Assembly: GCF_009758255.1 (NCBI RefSeq)
Contig: NZ_WSEN01000007.1
Span: 389,312-453,311, forward strand
Direction: 5' to 3'
Length of the DNA: 64,000 nt
Origin: Microbacterium sp. MAH-37
Lineage (GTDB): Bacteria > Actinomycetota > Actinomycetes > Actinomycetales > Microbacteriaceae
The notes under the pieces are model-generated. The model was not told the origin of the DNA. It did not search any database and saw only the letters and a list, made by a program, of their open reading frames with translations. Below are positions 29,166 to 39,970 of the stretch, one piece after another. The translations under genes and the position numbers were made by a program. Position 1 is the stretch's first letter, and every line of letters begins with the position of its first letter.

Positions 29166-30695
29166 ATGTCCGACATCGACCGCTCTTCGCGGCCGCAGCC
29201 GCTGCTGCCGCTCTGGCTCGCCCTGCCCGCTGCCGCCCTGGCCGCCCTGCTCATGCGGTTGGCCTTCCCGGAGCCCGCTGTCTGGCCGCTCGTGTTCCCG
29301 GGGGTGGCGCTGCTGCTGCTCGCCCTGATAGGTCGCCGGGCGTGGAGCGCGATCCTGGTCGGGCTCGTGTACGGTCTGCTGTTCTTCGGCCTGCTGGTGT
29401 CCTGGACGAGCCGCTACCTCGGAACCATCCCGTGGGCGGCTCTGAGCGTCGTCGAGGGCGCGCTCACGGCCATCGCTCTGCTGCCGATCGCCCTCGCGTA
29501 CCGGTGGGTGCCGCGCGCGTGGCCGCGCGGGCGGCTGTACGCGCTGCCGATGCTCGTCGGTGCTCTGTGGACGGGCCACGAGCTGTTCCTGGGCAACTGG
29601 CCCTACGGCGGGTTCCCCTGGGCGCGCCTCGGCATGACGCAGTCGGAGAGCCCGCTCGGCGCCGTGACCTCGTGGACGGGCGTGAGCGGGCTGAGCTTCC
29701 TCATCGTGACCACCACCGCGCTGGTGATCGAACTGGTGCGCACGGCTTCATGGCGGCGTCCGCTGCGGTTCATCGCTCCCGCGGCGCTCGTGTTCGTGCT
29801 GCTGCTCACGCCACTGTTCCCGACATCCGCAGCGGGAGACATGCGCATCGGCGCGGTGCAGGGCAACGGGCCCACCGGGTACTTCGACCACCGCGAGCCC
29901 TACTCCGTGATCGACTCTCAGATGGAGGCGACCGAACCGCTGTACGGTGAGGACCTCGACCTCGTCGTCTGGCCGGAGGGCTCGGCGGGCTACGACCCGT
30001 TCCAGGACCCGGCGACAGCGCGCCGCCTCACACGGGTCGTGAACCAGGCCGATGCTGCCTTGCTGGCGAACACGGCCACCGAGCGCGGCGACGACATCTT
30101 CAACACCTCGTTCCTCTGGACGGCCGATGGTACGGCCGACCAGATCCACGACAAGCGGCATCCGGTGCCGTTCGGCGAGTACGTGCCGGATCGGGCGTTC
30201 TACAACGCCATCGTGCCCGACCTGATCGGGCTCCTGCAGCGCGAGTACACTCCCGGCACCAACCCGCCGCTGATCCAGGTCGGCGACGTGGCCGTGGGGC
30301 TCGCGATCTGCTTCGACGTCATCTACGACGAGGTCATCCGCGAGGGCGTGGAGGGCGGGGCCCAGGTTCTGATCTTCCAGACGAACAACGCCGACTTCCG
30401 CGGCACCGACGAGAACCTGCAGCAGCTCGCCTTCGCGCGCACGCGTGCCATCGAGACCGGTCGCAGCGTGGTGAACATCTCCACGGTGGGCACCAGCCAG
30501 ACCATCCGTCCTGACGGATCCACCATTTCCACGCTGGACGCGGATGAGGCCGGCGCGCTGCTCGACGATGTCGAACTGCGCACCGGCCTCACGGCGGGAG
30601 TCGTGATCGGACCCTGGCTTCAGCAGGTCCTGCTGTGGGGCGGGATCGCCGGCCTGGTGCTCAGCGGCGTCCTCGCCCGACGGCGCCGGAGCTGA
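29166..30695 (+). CDS. lnt: Apolipoprotein N-acyltransferase
   Basis: Adds the third acyl chain to the N-terminal cysteine of lipoproteins, in the membrane. The product has 509 residues. Seven or eight N-terminal membrane segments are followed by an extracytoplasmic nitrilase domain with the triad Glu271 (VVWPEGSA), Lys330 (HDKRHPVPFGEYVP) and Cys382 (GLAICFDVIYDE). A final membrane helix (about 480-500) precedes RRRRS. The start 7 bases after the helY stop is set by homology. Its stop directly abuts the stop of the convergent rbpA gene with no bases between. Substrates in this window include at least three predicted lipoproteins. Confidence 0.95.
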   Translation: MSDIDRSSRPQPLLPLWLALPAAALAALLMRLAFPEPAVWPLVFPGVALLLLALIGRRAWSAILVGLVYGLLFFGLLVSWTSRYLGTIPWAALSVVEGALTAIALLPIALAYRWVPRAWPRGRLYALPMLVGALWTGHELFLGNWPYGGFPWARLGMTQSESPLGAVTSWTGVSGLSFLIVTTTALVIELVRTASWRRPLRFIAPAALVFVLLLTPLFPTSAAGDMRIGAVQGNGPTGYFDHREPYSVIDSQMEATEPLYGEDLDLVVWPEGSAGYDPFQDPATARRLTRVVNQADAALLANTATERGDDIFNTSFLWTADGTADQIHDKRHPVPFGEYVPDRAFYNAIVPDLIGLLQREYTPGTNPPLIQVGDVAVGLAICFDVIYDEVIREGVEGGAQVLIFQTNNADFRGTDENLQQLAFARTRAIETGRSVVNISTVGTSQTIRPDGSTISTLDADEAGALLDDVELRTGLTAGVVIGPWLQQVLLWGGIAGLVLSGVLARRRRS

Positions 30696-31079
30696 TCAGG
30701 CGCCGATCTTCTGGCGAGTCGGGTCGTCGCCGGCGCCCCGACGGGCGCGGATGTAGGCGAGCCGCTCCTCGAGCAGCTCTTCGAGCTCGGCGCGCGTACG
30801 GCGCTCGAGCAGCATGTCCCAGTGGGTACGGGCGGCCTTCTCGTCGTCCTCGGCCGGCTTCACGGGCTTGCCGTCGACCTCGAGCAGCGCGTCGGCGCCG
30901 CAGGATCGGCACTCCCACGTCTGCGGGGGCTCCGCGTCGGCGGCGAACATCAGGGTGGTCTCGTGCCCGCAAACCGGGCACGCGTAGGTGGTGGCGCTCC
31001 GCTCCATGAACACGACGCCCTCTTCGCTCTGTAGGCTCTGGGCGCCGAGCCGGATGCCGCGCAGGCTGCGATCTGCCAT
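30696..31079 (-). CDS. rbpA: RNA polymerase-binding protein RbpA
   Basis: An actinobacterial transcription factor of 127 residues that binds the principal sigma factor and stabilises open complexes. The zinc-type core has Cys34-X2-Cys37 and Cys57-X2-Cys60. The C-terminal sigma-interaction helix is HWDMLLERRTRAELEELLEE. The basic linker before it is present. Upstream, minus-strand GGATG-N18-GTT resembles the sigma-R type promoter (GGAAT-N18-GTT) reported for rbpA in Streptomyces, and TTATAC nearby could be a housekeeping -10; both are weak matches. It ends back-to-back with lnt. Confidence 0.96.
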   Translation of the reverse strand: MADRSLRGIRLGAQSLQSEEGVVFMERSATTYACPVCGHETTLMFAADAEPPQTWECRSCGADALLEVDGKPVKPAEDDEKAARTHWDMLLERRTRAELEELLEERLAYIRARRGAGDDPTRQKIGA

Positions 31080-31204
31080 TGTGTGGTCCTCTCGTCGCTG
31101 TCAGGTATAACGAACCTGTCTGTGCGGATCATCCACAGGGCCTGAATCCTAGACGTTTTCACAGTGGAATCCCAGGGGTCCCGGCGTAGGAGTCGGAGGA
31201 TGCG

Positions 31205-31978
31205 TCAGGATGCGAGGGTGCGCAGCGCCACATCCGCGTGATCGCTGATGATGCCGTCGACGCCGAGGTCGGTGAGCTCCCGCATCTGAACGGGGTCGTT
31301 CACCGTCCAGATGTGCACTTCCACGCCGTGCCGATGCGCGGCGCGGAGGAGTCCCGGGGTGAGCACGCGGAACGACCCCTGCGCGACCGGGATCTGCACC
31401 GCGTCGATGCCGCGCAGAGTCGTACCGGGGGAGATGTGCAGCGCGGAGAGGGCGCGCAGCGCGACGATCGAGCGGCGTCCGCCCGACGTCGCGGGTGGCT
31501 CCGCCGCACCGGCGCGCCTGATCGACTCCAGGGCGCGCTGCCGTCTGGCATCCGAGAAGCTGGTGATCAGCAGACGCCGCGTGTGCGGGGCGGTCAGAGC
31601 GCCGATCGGCTCGGCAGCGGCATCCGTCTTGACGTCGATGTTGAAACGGGTGCCCGGAAACGCATCGAGGGCCTCGTCGACCGTCATCAGCCCGCCGTGC
31701 TCGGCGAAGAGCTCCCGCAACTCTGCGGTGCGCACCTCCGAGACTGCTCGGGGATCACCGGTGAGGCGCTCCAGCGTCGCGTCGTGGAACAGCACGACGT
31801 CGCCGTCGGCCGTCACCTGGCAGTCGGTCTCGATGAACTCCGCGCCCGCGGTCACGGCCTGGGCGAAGGCCCCGGCGGAGTTCTCCCACACCGAGGAGTC
31901 TTCGCCCTCGGGGGTCGCGAGACCACGGTGGGCGAGGACACGCGGAAGCCCGGTTCCGACGAAGTACGGGTGCGTCAC
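31205..31978 (-). CDS. Glycerophosphodiester phosphodiesterase
   Basis: Hydrolyses glycerophosphodiesters to glycerol 3-phosphate and an alcohol. The product has 257 residues with no signal peptide. The catalytic and metal ligands are in order: His17-Arg18 (LAHRGLA), Glu32-Asn33 (WENS), Glu50 and Asp52 (FIETDCQ), and His65 (LFHDATLERLTG). The last strand has VHIWTVNDP and GVDGIISDHAD. The GTG at 31978 overlaps the upstream SPFH stop by four bases and is preferred to the longer frame, which runs into that gene. Last gene of the NfeD-SPFH-GDPD set. Confidence 0.95.
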   Translation of the reverse strand: MTHPYFVGTGLPRVLAHRGLATPEGEDSSVWENSAGAFAQAVTAGAEFIETDCQVTADGDVVLFHDATLERLTGDPRAVSEVRTAELRELFAEHGGLMTVDEALDAFPGTRFNIDVKTDAAAEPIGALTAPHTRRLLITSFSDARRQRALESIRRAGAAEPPATSGGRRSIVALRALSALHISPGTTLRGIDAVQIPVAQGSFRVLTPGLLRAAHRHGVEVHIWTVNDPVQMRELTDLGVDGIISDHADVALRTLAS

Positions 31979-32907
31979 GCGCCGGGCAGCCTCGGCGGCG
32001 TCTGGCCAGAGCCGTCCGGCCTGGGTGCGAACGCCGTGCCGAAGTTCTTCAGCGCCTCGGTCAGCTCGCTCGGAATGATCCACAACTTGCTGGACGGGCT
32101 CTCGCTGATCTTGGGCAGCATCTGCAGGTACTGGTAGGCGAGCAGCTTGTCGTCGGGCTGGCCTTGATGGATCGCGGTGAAGACGTTGTTGATCGCCTCC
32201 GCCTCGCCCTGGGCACGCAGCACGGCGGCCTGCTTGTCACCCTCGGCCTTGAGGATCGCCGCCTGGCGCTGGCCCTCCGCCTCGAGGATCTGGGACTGCT
32301 TGGAGCCCTCGGCGGTGAGGATCGCCGCACGACGATCGCGCTCCGCACGCATCTGCTTCTCCATCGAGTCCTGGATGGAGACGGGCGGGTCGATCGCCTT
32401 CAGCTCGACACGACCGACACGGATGCCCCACTTGCCGGTGGCCTCGTCGAGGACCACGCGCAGCTGGCCGTTGATCTCGTCGCGGCTGGTCAGCGCCTCC
32501 TCGAGGTTCAGACCGCCGACCACGTTGCGCAGCGTGGTGGTGGTGAGCTGCTCGACGGCACCGAGGTAGTTGGCGATCTCGTAGGTCGCGGCACGGGCAT
32601 CCGTCACCTGGAAGTAGACGACGGTGTCGATCGACACCACCAGGTTGTCCTCGGTGATCACCGGCTGCGGCGGGAAGGAGACGACCTGCTCGCGCATGTC
32701 GATGAGCGGTCGCAGCCGATCGATGAAGGGCACCAGGAGGTTCAGGCCCGGCGTCAGCGTCTTGTGGTAGCGGCCGAGTCGCTCGACGACTCCGGCCGTG
32801 GCCTGCGGGATGATGCGGATCGCGCGGGCGACCGTGACGATCACGAGGATGATCACCGCGATCGCGAGGATCCACCCGATCGCTGTGGGGATGAACGAAT
32901 CGTCCAC
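31975..32907 (-). CDS. SPFH/band 7 domain protein (stomatin/paraslipin type)
   Basis: A membrane-anchored scaffold protein of 310 residues. One N-terminal membrane segment (about 8-28) is followed by an SPFH domain (PQATAGVVERLGRYHKTLTPG, DVVV-like VVSIDTVVYFQVTD) and a long alanine/glutamate coiled coil (about 185-245). It then ends in a proline-rich tail. Proteins of this kind form ring or cage oligomers with NfeD partners and are linked to membrane quality control and microdomains. The NfeD gene is directly upstream (7 bases), which supports a functional pair. Confidence 0.93.
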   Translation of the reverse strand: MDDSFIPTAIGWILAIAVIILVIVTVARAIRIIPQATAGVVERLGRYHKTLTPGLNLLVPFIDRLRPLIDMREQVVSFPPQPVITEDNLVVSIDTVVYFQVTDARAATYEIANYLGAVEQLTTTTLRNVVGGLNLEEALTSRDEINGQLRVVLDEATGKWGIRVGRVELKAIDPPVSIQDSMEKQMRAERDRRAAILTAEGSKQSQILEAEGQRQAAILKAEGDKQAAVLRAQGEAEAINNVFTAIHQGQPDDKLLAYQYLQMLPKISESPSSKLWIIPSELTEALKNFGTAFAPRPDGSGQTPPRLPGA

Positions 32908-32914
32908 GATGCTC

Positions 32915-33370
32915 CTATTCGCTGACGGGGCGGACGACGGCGGTCGCCCCGGTGATCTCGACGACCTCGATGCGTCCGCCGCGGGGGATGGGCGCGTCGG
33001 TCGCGCTGCGCGCCGTCCAGGTGTCGCCGTTTCCGAGCTTGGCCTCGCCGCTGACCCGTGTGATGTCGGCCAGCGCAGTGCCGTGCAGTCCGATCAGCGC
33101 ATCGACGTTGGATTTGGTGGGGTCCTCACCACGTCGGAGCCGATGCAGCAGCGGCGGCCGCAGGAAGAGGATGAACAGGGCGGCGGCGATGCCCGCGATG
33201 ATCACCTGCAGCCAGAGATCCATGCCGATCAGGTCGGTGATGAGCCCGACCCCGCCGCCGAAGGCGAGCATCAGGAACGTGAAATCCAGCGAGAGCATCT
33301 CGATCACGAGGAACAGCGCGATCAGCACCAGCCAGCCGATCCACGCCCACTGCTCGAACATCTCGATCAT
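32915..33370 (-). CDS. NfeD family protein, short form
   Basis: The product has 151 residues. Three hydrophobic segments (about 8-75, including WLVLIALFLVIEMLSLDFTF and GIAAALFILFL) precede a small C-terminal OB-fold (about 85-150: LIGLHGTALADI...GRIEVVEITGATAVVRP). This is the short NfeD type, without the ClpP-like protease domain, that partners SPFH proteins. The ATG at 33370 is preceded by GAAGGGCGAG. The gene is divergent from the SDR gene across 117 bases. Confidence 0.9.
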   Translation of the reverse strand: MIEMFEQWAWIGWLVLIALFLVIEMLSLDFTFLMLAFGGGVGLITDLIGMDLWLQVIIAGIAAALFILFLRPPLLHRLRRGEDPTKSNVDALIGLHGTALADITRVSGEAKLGNGDTWTARSATDAPIPRGGRIEVVEITGATAVVRPVSE

Positions 33371-33487
33371 GCTCGCCCTTCCCTCTGGTGCGAACCTACC
33401 ACGGGCCGGGACGGGGTCGGCGGGCCCCTCCGCGGTAGGGTGAGATCGTCGCGGTCGCGGCGAAACAGAGCATTCCAAGGAGCACCA

Positions 33488-34252
33488 GTGACCGACGTTC
33501 TTCCCGCTGGCTCTCTCGACGGCAAGGTGGCGCTGGTCACCGGATCGTCGCGGGGCATCGGCGCCGACACCGTCCGCTATTTCGCGCAGGCCGGGGCCGA
33601 CGTGGTGATCAACTACCGCAACAAGGCGCCCCGCGCCGAGAAGCTCGCGACCGAGCTGCGCGGCCTGGGCCGCAGGGCCCTTGTCGTCGCCGCGGATCTC
33701 ACCGATCCGGCATCCGTCGGCGAGATGTTCGCGAAGGTCGAGAGCGAGTTCGGCCGTCTCGACATCCTCGTGCTGAACGCCTCCGGCGGCATGGAGTCCG
33801 GCATGGCCGAGGACTATGCGCTGAAGCTCAACCGCGATGCGCAGGTCGACGTGCTGGAGCAGGCTCGCCCGCTGCTCGGCGAGGGCTCCCGAGTCGTGTT
33901 CGTGACGAGCCACCAGGCGCACTTCATCCGCACCACGCCCACCATGCCGGAGTACGAGCCGGTCGCGAAGTCCAAGCGCGCCGGCGAGGACGCCCTGCGA
34001 GAGCTCATCCCGGGTCTCGCCGAGGCCGGCGTCGGCTTCACCGTCGTCTCCGGCGACATGATCGAGGGCACCATAACCGCGACGCTGCTCGAACGCATGA
34101 ACCCCGGCGCAATCTCCGAGCGCCGCGAGTCGGCCGGCAAGCTGTACAACGTGTCCGAGTTCGCCGCCGAGGTCGCGCAGGCAGCCGTCGACCCGGTGCC
34201 CGCCGACAACACCCGTCTCGTGGGCGACACCTCCGGATTCGTCGCGGAGTGA
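33488..34252 (+). CDS. SDR family protein with atypical active site
   Basis: A Rossmann-fold oxidoreductase of 254 residues. The NAD(P) motif TGSSRGIG is at 18-25, followed by VVAADLTD and LNASGG in place of NNAG. The canonical YxxxK is absent. The only nearby tyrosine is Tyr156, and the lysines are at +5 (Lys161) and +7 (Lys163) in YEPVAKSKRAG; Ser141 is present. The enzyme may be catalytically changed or inactive. AAGGAG precedes the GTG, and a TAGGGT box lies about 50 bases upstream. A strong hairpin follows. No operon partner is visible. Confidence 0.88.
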   Translation: MTDVLPAGSLDGKVALVTGSSRGIGADTVRYFAQAGADVVINYRNKAPRAEKLATELRGLGRRALVVAADLTDPASVGEMFAKVESEFGRLDILVLNASGGMESGMAEDYALKLNRDAQVDVLEQARPLLGEGSRVVFVTSHQAHFIRTTPTMPEYEPVAKSKRAGEDALRELIPGLAEAGVGFTVVSGDMIEGTITATLLERMNPGAISERRESAGKLYNVSEFAAEVAQAAVDPVPADNTRLVGDTSGFVAE

Positions 34253-34282
34253 CGCACTGCGCGGTGGAGTGACCCCGCAGAC

Positions 34283-34322
34283 ATGAGAATGGCCCCGTCC
34301 GATCGGACGGGGCCATTCTCAT
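34283..34322. terminator. Bidirectional terminator between the SDR and HdeD genes
   Basis: An 18-bp perfect stem (ATGAGAATGGCCCCGTCC with its complement) around a GATC loop, lying between two convergent genes 31 bases after the SDR stop and 11 bases before the other stop. Confidence 0.92.
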
Positions 34323-34333
34323 GAGCGGATGCG

Positions 34334-34930
34334 TCAGGCCGGGGCGTCGGTCTTCAGCGTGTCCTCGATCTCCTTCGCGTCCTTGCCGAGCGTGATCGCG
34401 CGGACGATCTGCACGATGCCGAGGACGATCAGGGCGATGCCCAGGATCCACCACAGAACGACCGCGGCGAACATCGGCGAGAACAGCACGACGATTCCGG
34501 CGATGATGCTGAGGATCGCGTAGATGACGGTCCAGGTCTTCGAGGCGGCCTTGCTCAGCAGGCTGAGCGAGACGATGCCGTCGATGATCCAGCTGACACC
34601 GATCAGGATCGCGACCACGAAGGCGAGCGTCGCCGTCGCCGCCGCGAGGTTGGTGAAGGCGATCACACCGGCGACGATGTAGATCAGGCCGAGCACGATG
34701 TGCCCGACTCGCGACCAGCCGCCCTTCTCCTTGGAGAAGATGCCGAGCGCGATGTAGACGAGGCCGGCGACGATCAGGTAAGCCGCGATGATCGCGGTCA
34801 CGATCACGGCGGACTTGCCCGGCCAGATGAGCAGGATGAGGCCGGCGATGAGCGCGATCGCACCCGAGACGGCGAGGAAGACCCGGACGGACTTGACGAA
34901 GCCCTTCGCTTCCGAGAGAGCATCAGACAT
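34334..34930 (-). CDS. HdeD/DUF308 family membrane protein
   Basis: A 198-residue integral membrane protein with six hydrophobic helices in three similar pairs, typical of the HdeD (DUF308) family. Examples are VSGAIALIAGLILLIWPG and IIAAYLIVAGLVYIALGIF. HdeD proteins are linked to acid or general stress in enterobacteria; the actinobacterial members are uncharacterised. AAGGAAA precedes the ATG. The C-terminus is charged (KDAKEIEDTLK). It is divergent from the AraC-type gene. Confidence 0.9.
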   Translation of the reverse strand: MSDALSEAKGFVKSVRVFLAVSGAIALIAGLILLIWPGKSAVIVTAIIAAYLIVAGLVYIALGIFSKEKGGWSRVGHIVLGLIYIVAGVIAFTNLAAATATLAFVVAILIGVSWIIDGIVSLSLLSKAASKTWTVIYAILSIIAGIVVLFSPMFAAVVLWWILGIALIVLGIVQIVRAITLGKDAKEIEDTLKTDAPA

Positions 34931-35054
34931 GATGTTTCCTTTCTGGGAACCTCCTGTGAGGCACGTCCAGCGTAGCGGGTGCCCTTTCCAAATGGTGGAA
35001 GGCGCGTCACGCGACGATATGGCGCGTGTCGGCACCTCATGCCACGATCGGAAT

Positions 35055-35495
35055 GTGACTGCCGCGCCCGCCGACGACGCTCGCCTGCGCGAACTGATCG
35101 CCCTGCGCAAGGTTCGCGACCGCATCGATCGCGAGTATGCCCAGCCTCTGGATGTGGAAGCCCTCGCCACCGGCGCGCACATGTCCGCCGGTCACCTGAG
35201 CCGGCGCTTCAAGCAGGCGTTCGGGGAGTCCCCGTACTCGTATCTGATGACCAGACGCATCGAGCGCGCGATGGCGCTGCTGCGTCGCGGCGACCTGTCG
35301 GTCACCGACGTGTGCTTCGAAGTCGGGTTCTCATCGCTCGGCACGTTCAGCACGCGGTTCTCCGAGCTCGTGGGGCGATCGCCGAGCTCCTACCGTGAGG
35401 ATCCCGGCCTCGGCCCGGGCATCCCGTCCTGGGTGGAGAAACAGGCGACGAGACCGATCAGGAATCGAGAAGCGGGCGGCGAGAAGGGTGCGTAG
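35055..35495 (+). CDS. AraC-type helix-turn-helix regulator, DNA-binding domain only
   Basis: The product has 146 residues. Two helix-turn-helix units of the AraC/XylS type fill residues 20-112 (LDVEALATGAHMSAGHLSRR and LSVTDVCFEVGFSSLGTFST). No effector domain is present. The start is uncertain: GTG at 35055 leaves about 20 residues before the domain, and an ATG at 35019 is possible. It is followed after 10 bases by the VOC gene, whose -10 box overlaps this gene's TAG stop. Small regulators of this form often accompany VOC genes in actinobacteria and probably control them. Confidence 0.88.
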   Translation: MTAAPADDARLRELIALRKVRDRIDREYAQPLDVEALATGAHMSAGHLSRRFKQAFGESPYSYLMTRRIERAMALLRRGDLSVTDVCFEVGFSSLGTFSTRFSELVGRSPSSYREDPGLGPGIPSWVEKQATRPIRNREAGGEKGA

Positions 35496-35505
35496 CGTCG
35501 GAGGC

Positions 35506-35916
35506 ATGGACATCACGATCAACGCCAGCTTCCTCCCGCACACCGACCCCGAGGCATCCCTCGCCTTCTACCGGGACATGCTCGGTTTCGAGGTGCGCAA
35601 GGACGTCGGCTATCAGCAGATGAGATGGATCACGGTCGGACCGGTCGGGCAGCCCGACACGGCGATCGTGCTGACGCCGCCGGCGGTCGATCCCGGCATC
35701 AACGACGAGGAGCGCACCACCATCCTCGAACTCATGGCCAAGGGCAGCTACGGCGGCATCGTGCTCTCGACAGCCGACGTGGACGAGGCGTTCGCCGCCA
35801 TCGAGGCCAAGGGCGCCGACGTGGTGCAGGAGCCGATCGACCAGCCCTACGGCATCCGCGATTGCGCGTTCCGCGACCCGGCGGGCAATATGGTGCGTCT
35901 GCAGCAGGCCGCGTGA
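35506..35916 (+). CDS. VOC family protein (glyoxalase/bleomycin-resistance fold)
   Basis: The product has 136 residues with two beta-alpha-beta-beta-beta units. The first runs from ASFLPHTDPEASLAFYRDMLGF; the second has GIVLSTADVDEAFAAIEAKGADVVQ and ends DPAGNMVRLQQ. Metal-binding positions of glyoxalase-type members are only partly kept, so it may be a binding protein rather than an enzyme. The ATG lies seven bases after TAGCGT (35493-35498), implying a leaderless mRNA, though GGAGG also sits there. Between an AraC-type regulator and a UvrA-like ATPase. Confidence 0.88.
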   Translation: MDITINASFLPHTDPEASLAFYRDMLGFEVRKDVGYQQMRWITVGPVGQPDTAIVLTPPAVDPGINDEERTTILELMAKGSYGGIVLSTADVDEAFAAIEAKGADVVQEPIDQPYGIRDCAFRDPAGNMVRLQQAA

Positions 35917-35932
35917 ACCGGAGAGGACGACG

Positions 35933-38281
<2,349 letters not shown>

Positions 38282-38285
38282 GCGA

Positions 38286-39098
38286 GTGACACTGAAGATC
38301 TCCACCCGGAACGCCCGCTTCCAGCTCATCGAGGCCCTGCTGCACAACCGCAACCGCCGGCTGCGCGACGGACGCTTCATCGTGCAGGGGGTCCGTCCCA
38401 TCAATCAGGCGATCGAACACGGCTGGGCGATCGAGACCGCGGTGTTCGACGGGCAGCGCAAGCTGTCGCCGTGGGCGAAGGGCCTGGTGGCTCAGGCCTC
38501 CGAGGGCATCGCCATGAGCCCGGAGCTGCTCGCGGAGCTGTCTGGCAAGGAGGACGGTGCCGCCGAGGCGATCGCGATCGTGCGGATGCCGGAGGACGAC
38601 CTCTCCCGCATCCCGACGTCGCACGACTTTCTCGGCATGGTCTTCGACCGCCCGACCCAGCCGGGCAACATCGGCGCGATCCTGCGGTCGCTCGACGCCT
38701 TCGGCGGGCACGGGCTCGTCGTGTCCGGGCACGCCGCCGACGTGTACGACCCGAAATCGGTACGCTCGTCCACGGGCTCGCTGTTCGCGACACCGGCCGT
38801 GCGCGCGGCGTCGCAGGGACCGGTGCTGGACTGGATCGCCGAAGTCCGGGCGGGCGGCGTGCCTGTGTCCGTGGTCGCCACGGACGAGCACGGCGACGTC
38901 GACGTCTGGGACTACGACTTCACTCAGCCGACCCTCGTGCTGATCGGGAACGAGACCGTCGGGCTGTCACGCGGCTGGCGCGAGGCGGCTGATGTCACGG
39001 TGCGTGTGCCCATGCGCGGGTCGGCGAGCTCGCTGAACGCCTCGAACGCGGCGACGCTCATGCTGTACGAGGCGGCGCGGCAGCGGTCGACTCGCTAG
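38286..39098 (+). CDS. TrmH/SpoU family RNA methyltransferase
   Basis: A 2'-O-ribose methyltransferase of the SPOUT class with 270 residues. An N-terminal substrate-binding domain (RNRRLRDGRFIVQGVRPINQ) is followed by the knotted SAM domain with motif 1 RPTQPGNIGAILRSLDAFG, motif 2 LVLIGNETVGLS and motif 3 VPMRGSASSLNASNAATLML. Whether it modifies tRNA or rRNA cannot be told. GTG start five bases after the UvrA-like gene, so probably co-transcribed. Its TAG stop is part of the -10 box of the next gene. Confidence 0.93.
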   Translation: MTLKISTRNARFQLIEALLHNRNRRLRDGRFIVQGVRPINQAIEHGWAIETAVFDGQRKLSPWAKGLVAQASEGIAMSPELLAELSGKEDGAAEAIAIVRMPEDDLSRIPTSHDFLGMVFDRPTQPGNIGAILRSLDAFGGHGLVVSGHAADVYDPKSVRSSTGSLFATPAVRAASQGPVLDWIAEVRAGGVPVSVVATDEHGDVDVWDYDFTQPTLVLIGNETVGLSRGWREAADVTVRVPMRGSASSLNASNAATLMLYEAARQRSTR

Positions 39099-39107
39099 CA
39101 TCCGTTC

Positions 39108-39902
39108 ATGACGCCTTCGCAGACGGACATCGACGCACGGATCCAGACCTACTACGGCGACACCTTCGACGAGAGCGTGCGCCTGACGACGCGCTCGGCT
39201 CAGGGGCCGCTGGAGTTCCGCCGCACGCAGGAGCTCATCCGCACGCACGTTCCGGTCGGGCGCGTGCTGGACATCGGCGGCGGATCGGGCGTGCACGCTG
39301 TCGCGCTGCAGCGAGACGGGTACGAGGTCGAGCTGGTCGAACCCGTGCCGCGTCATGTCGAGAGCGCCGTCGCGCTCGGCGTGAAGGCGCGGATCGGGGA
39401 TGCTCGTGAGCTGCCGTTCGAGGCCGACTCGTTCGACGCCGCGCTGATGCTCGGACCGCTGTACCACCTGGCCACCCTTGAGGATCGGCTCGCCGCGATC
39501 AGTGAAGCCACCCGGGTGGTGCGCCCCGGCGGGATGGTGCTGGCCGCCGGACTTTCGCGATATGTCGCGTTCGGCGCCGCATCGCTGGGGCGGGACATTC
39601 CCTCGCCGATCCCGGGGGAGTGGGCCGCTCTGATCGCGGACGGCACGCCGGGGTCGGGGATGCAGTTCCCCGCCGGGCACTTCCATACCGCCGAGGAACT
39701 GCAGTCCGAGGTCGAGGCAGCGGGACTGGAGGTCCTCGAGGTCGTCGGCGTGGAGGGCCCCGCCGGGTTGTTCCTCGAGATGGCGCGCGATCTGGACCAG
39801 GACGTGCAGGATGCCGCCATGCTCATCGCTTGTGCTGCATCAGCCGAACGCGGCATCCGCGACCAGAGCGCGCATCTGCTCGCGATCGCACGCGTGCCGT
39901 GA
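39108..39902 (+). CDS. Class I SAM-dependent methyltransferase
   Basis: The product has 264 residues. The SAM motif RVLDIGGGSGVHAVALQRDGYEVELVEPV (motif I shown in part) lies at about 49-78, motif II region ELPFEADSFDAALMLGPLYHL follows, then LRPGG-like VVRPGGMVLAAG. The small-molecule methyltransferase form suggests a metabolite target, unknown here. The ATG at 39108 is six bases after TAGCAT (39096-39101), which begins with the TAG stop of the TrmH gene, so the mRNA is probably leaderless. Confidence 0.9.
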   Translation: MTPSQTDIDARIQTYYGDTFDESVRLTTRSAQGPLEFRRTQELIRTHVPVGRVLDIGGGSGVHAVALQRDGYEVELVEPVPRHVESAVALGVKARIGDARELPFEADSFDAALMLGPLYHLATLEDRLAAISEATRVVRPGGMVLAAGLSRYVAFGAASLGRDIPSPIPGEWAALIADGTPGSGMQFPAGHFHTAEELQSEVEAAGLEVLEVVGVEGPAGLFLEMARDLDQDVQDAAMLIACAASAERGIRDQSAHLLAIARVP

Positions 39903-39970
39903 CCGGCGGAGCGGGCGCATGAGGCCGTTCCGTTCGTTCATCGGGCTGGAGACGCGGAAGGATGGGGGAC

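Noticed and set aside
31979..32083. N-terminal extension of the phosphodiesterase into the SPFH gene
   Set aside because: The GTGA overlap start at 31978 gives the usual family length, and the extra residues are a shadow of the SPFH C-terminus.
35019..35054. Earlier ATG for the AraC-type regulator
   Set aside because: No ribosome site, and the residues are poor in helix or domain character; kept only as an alternative.
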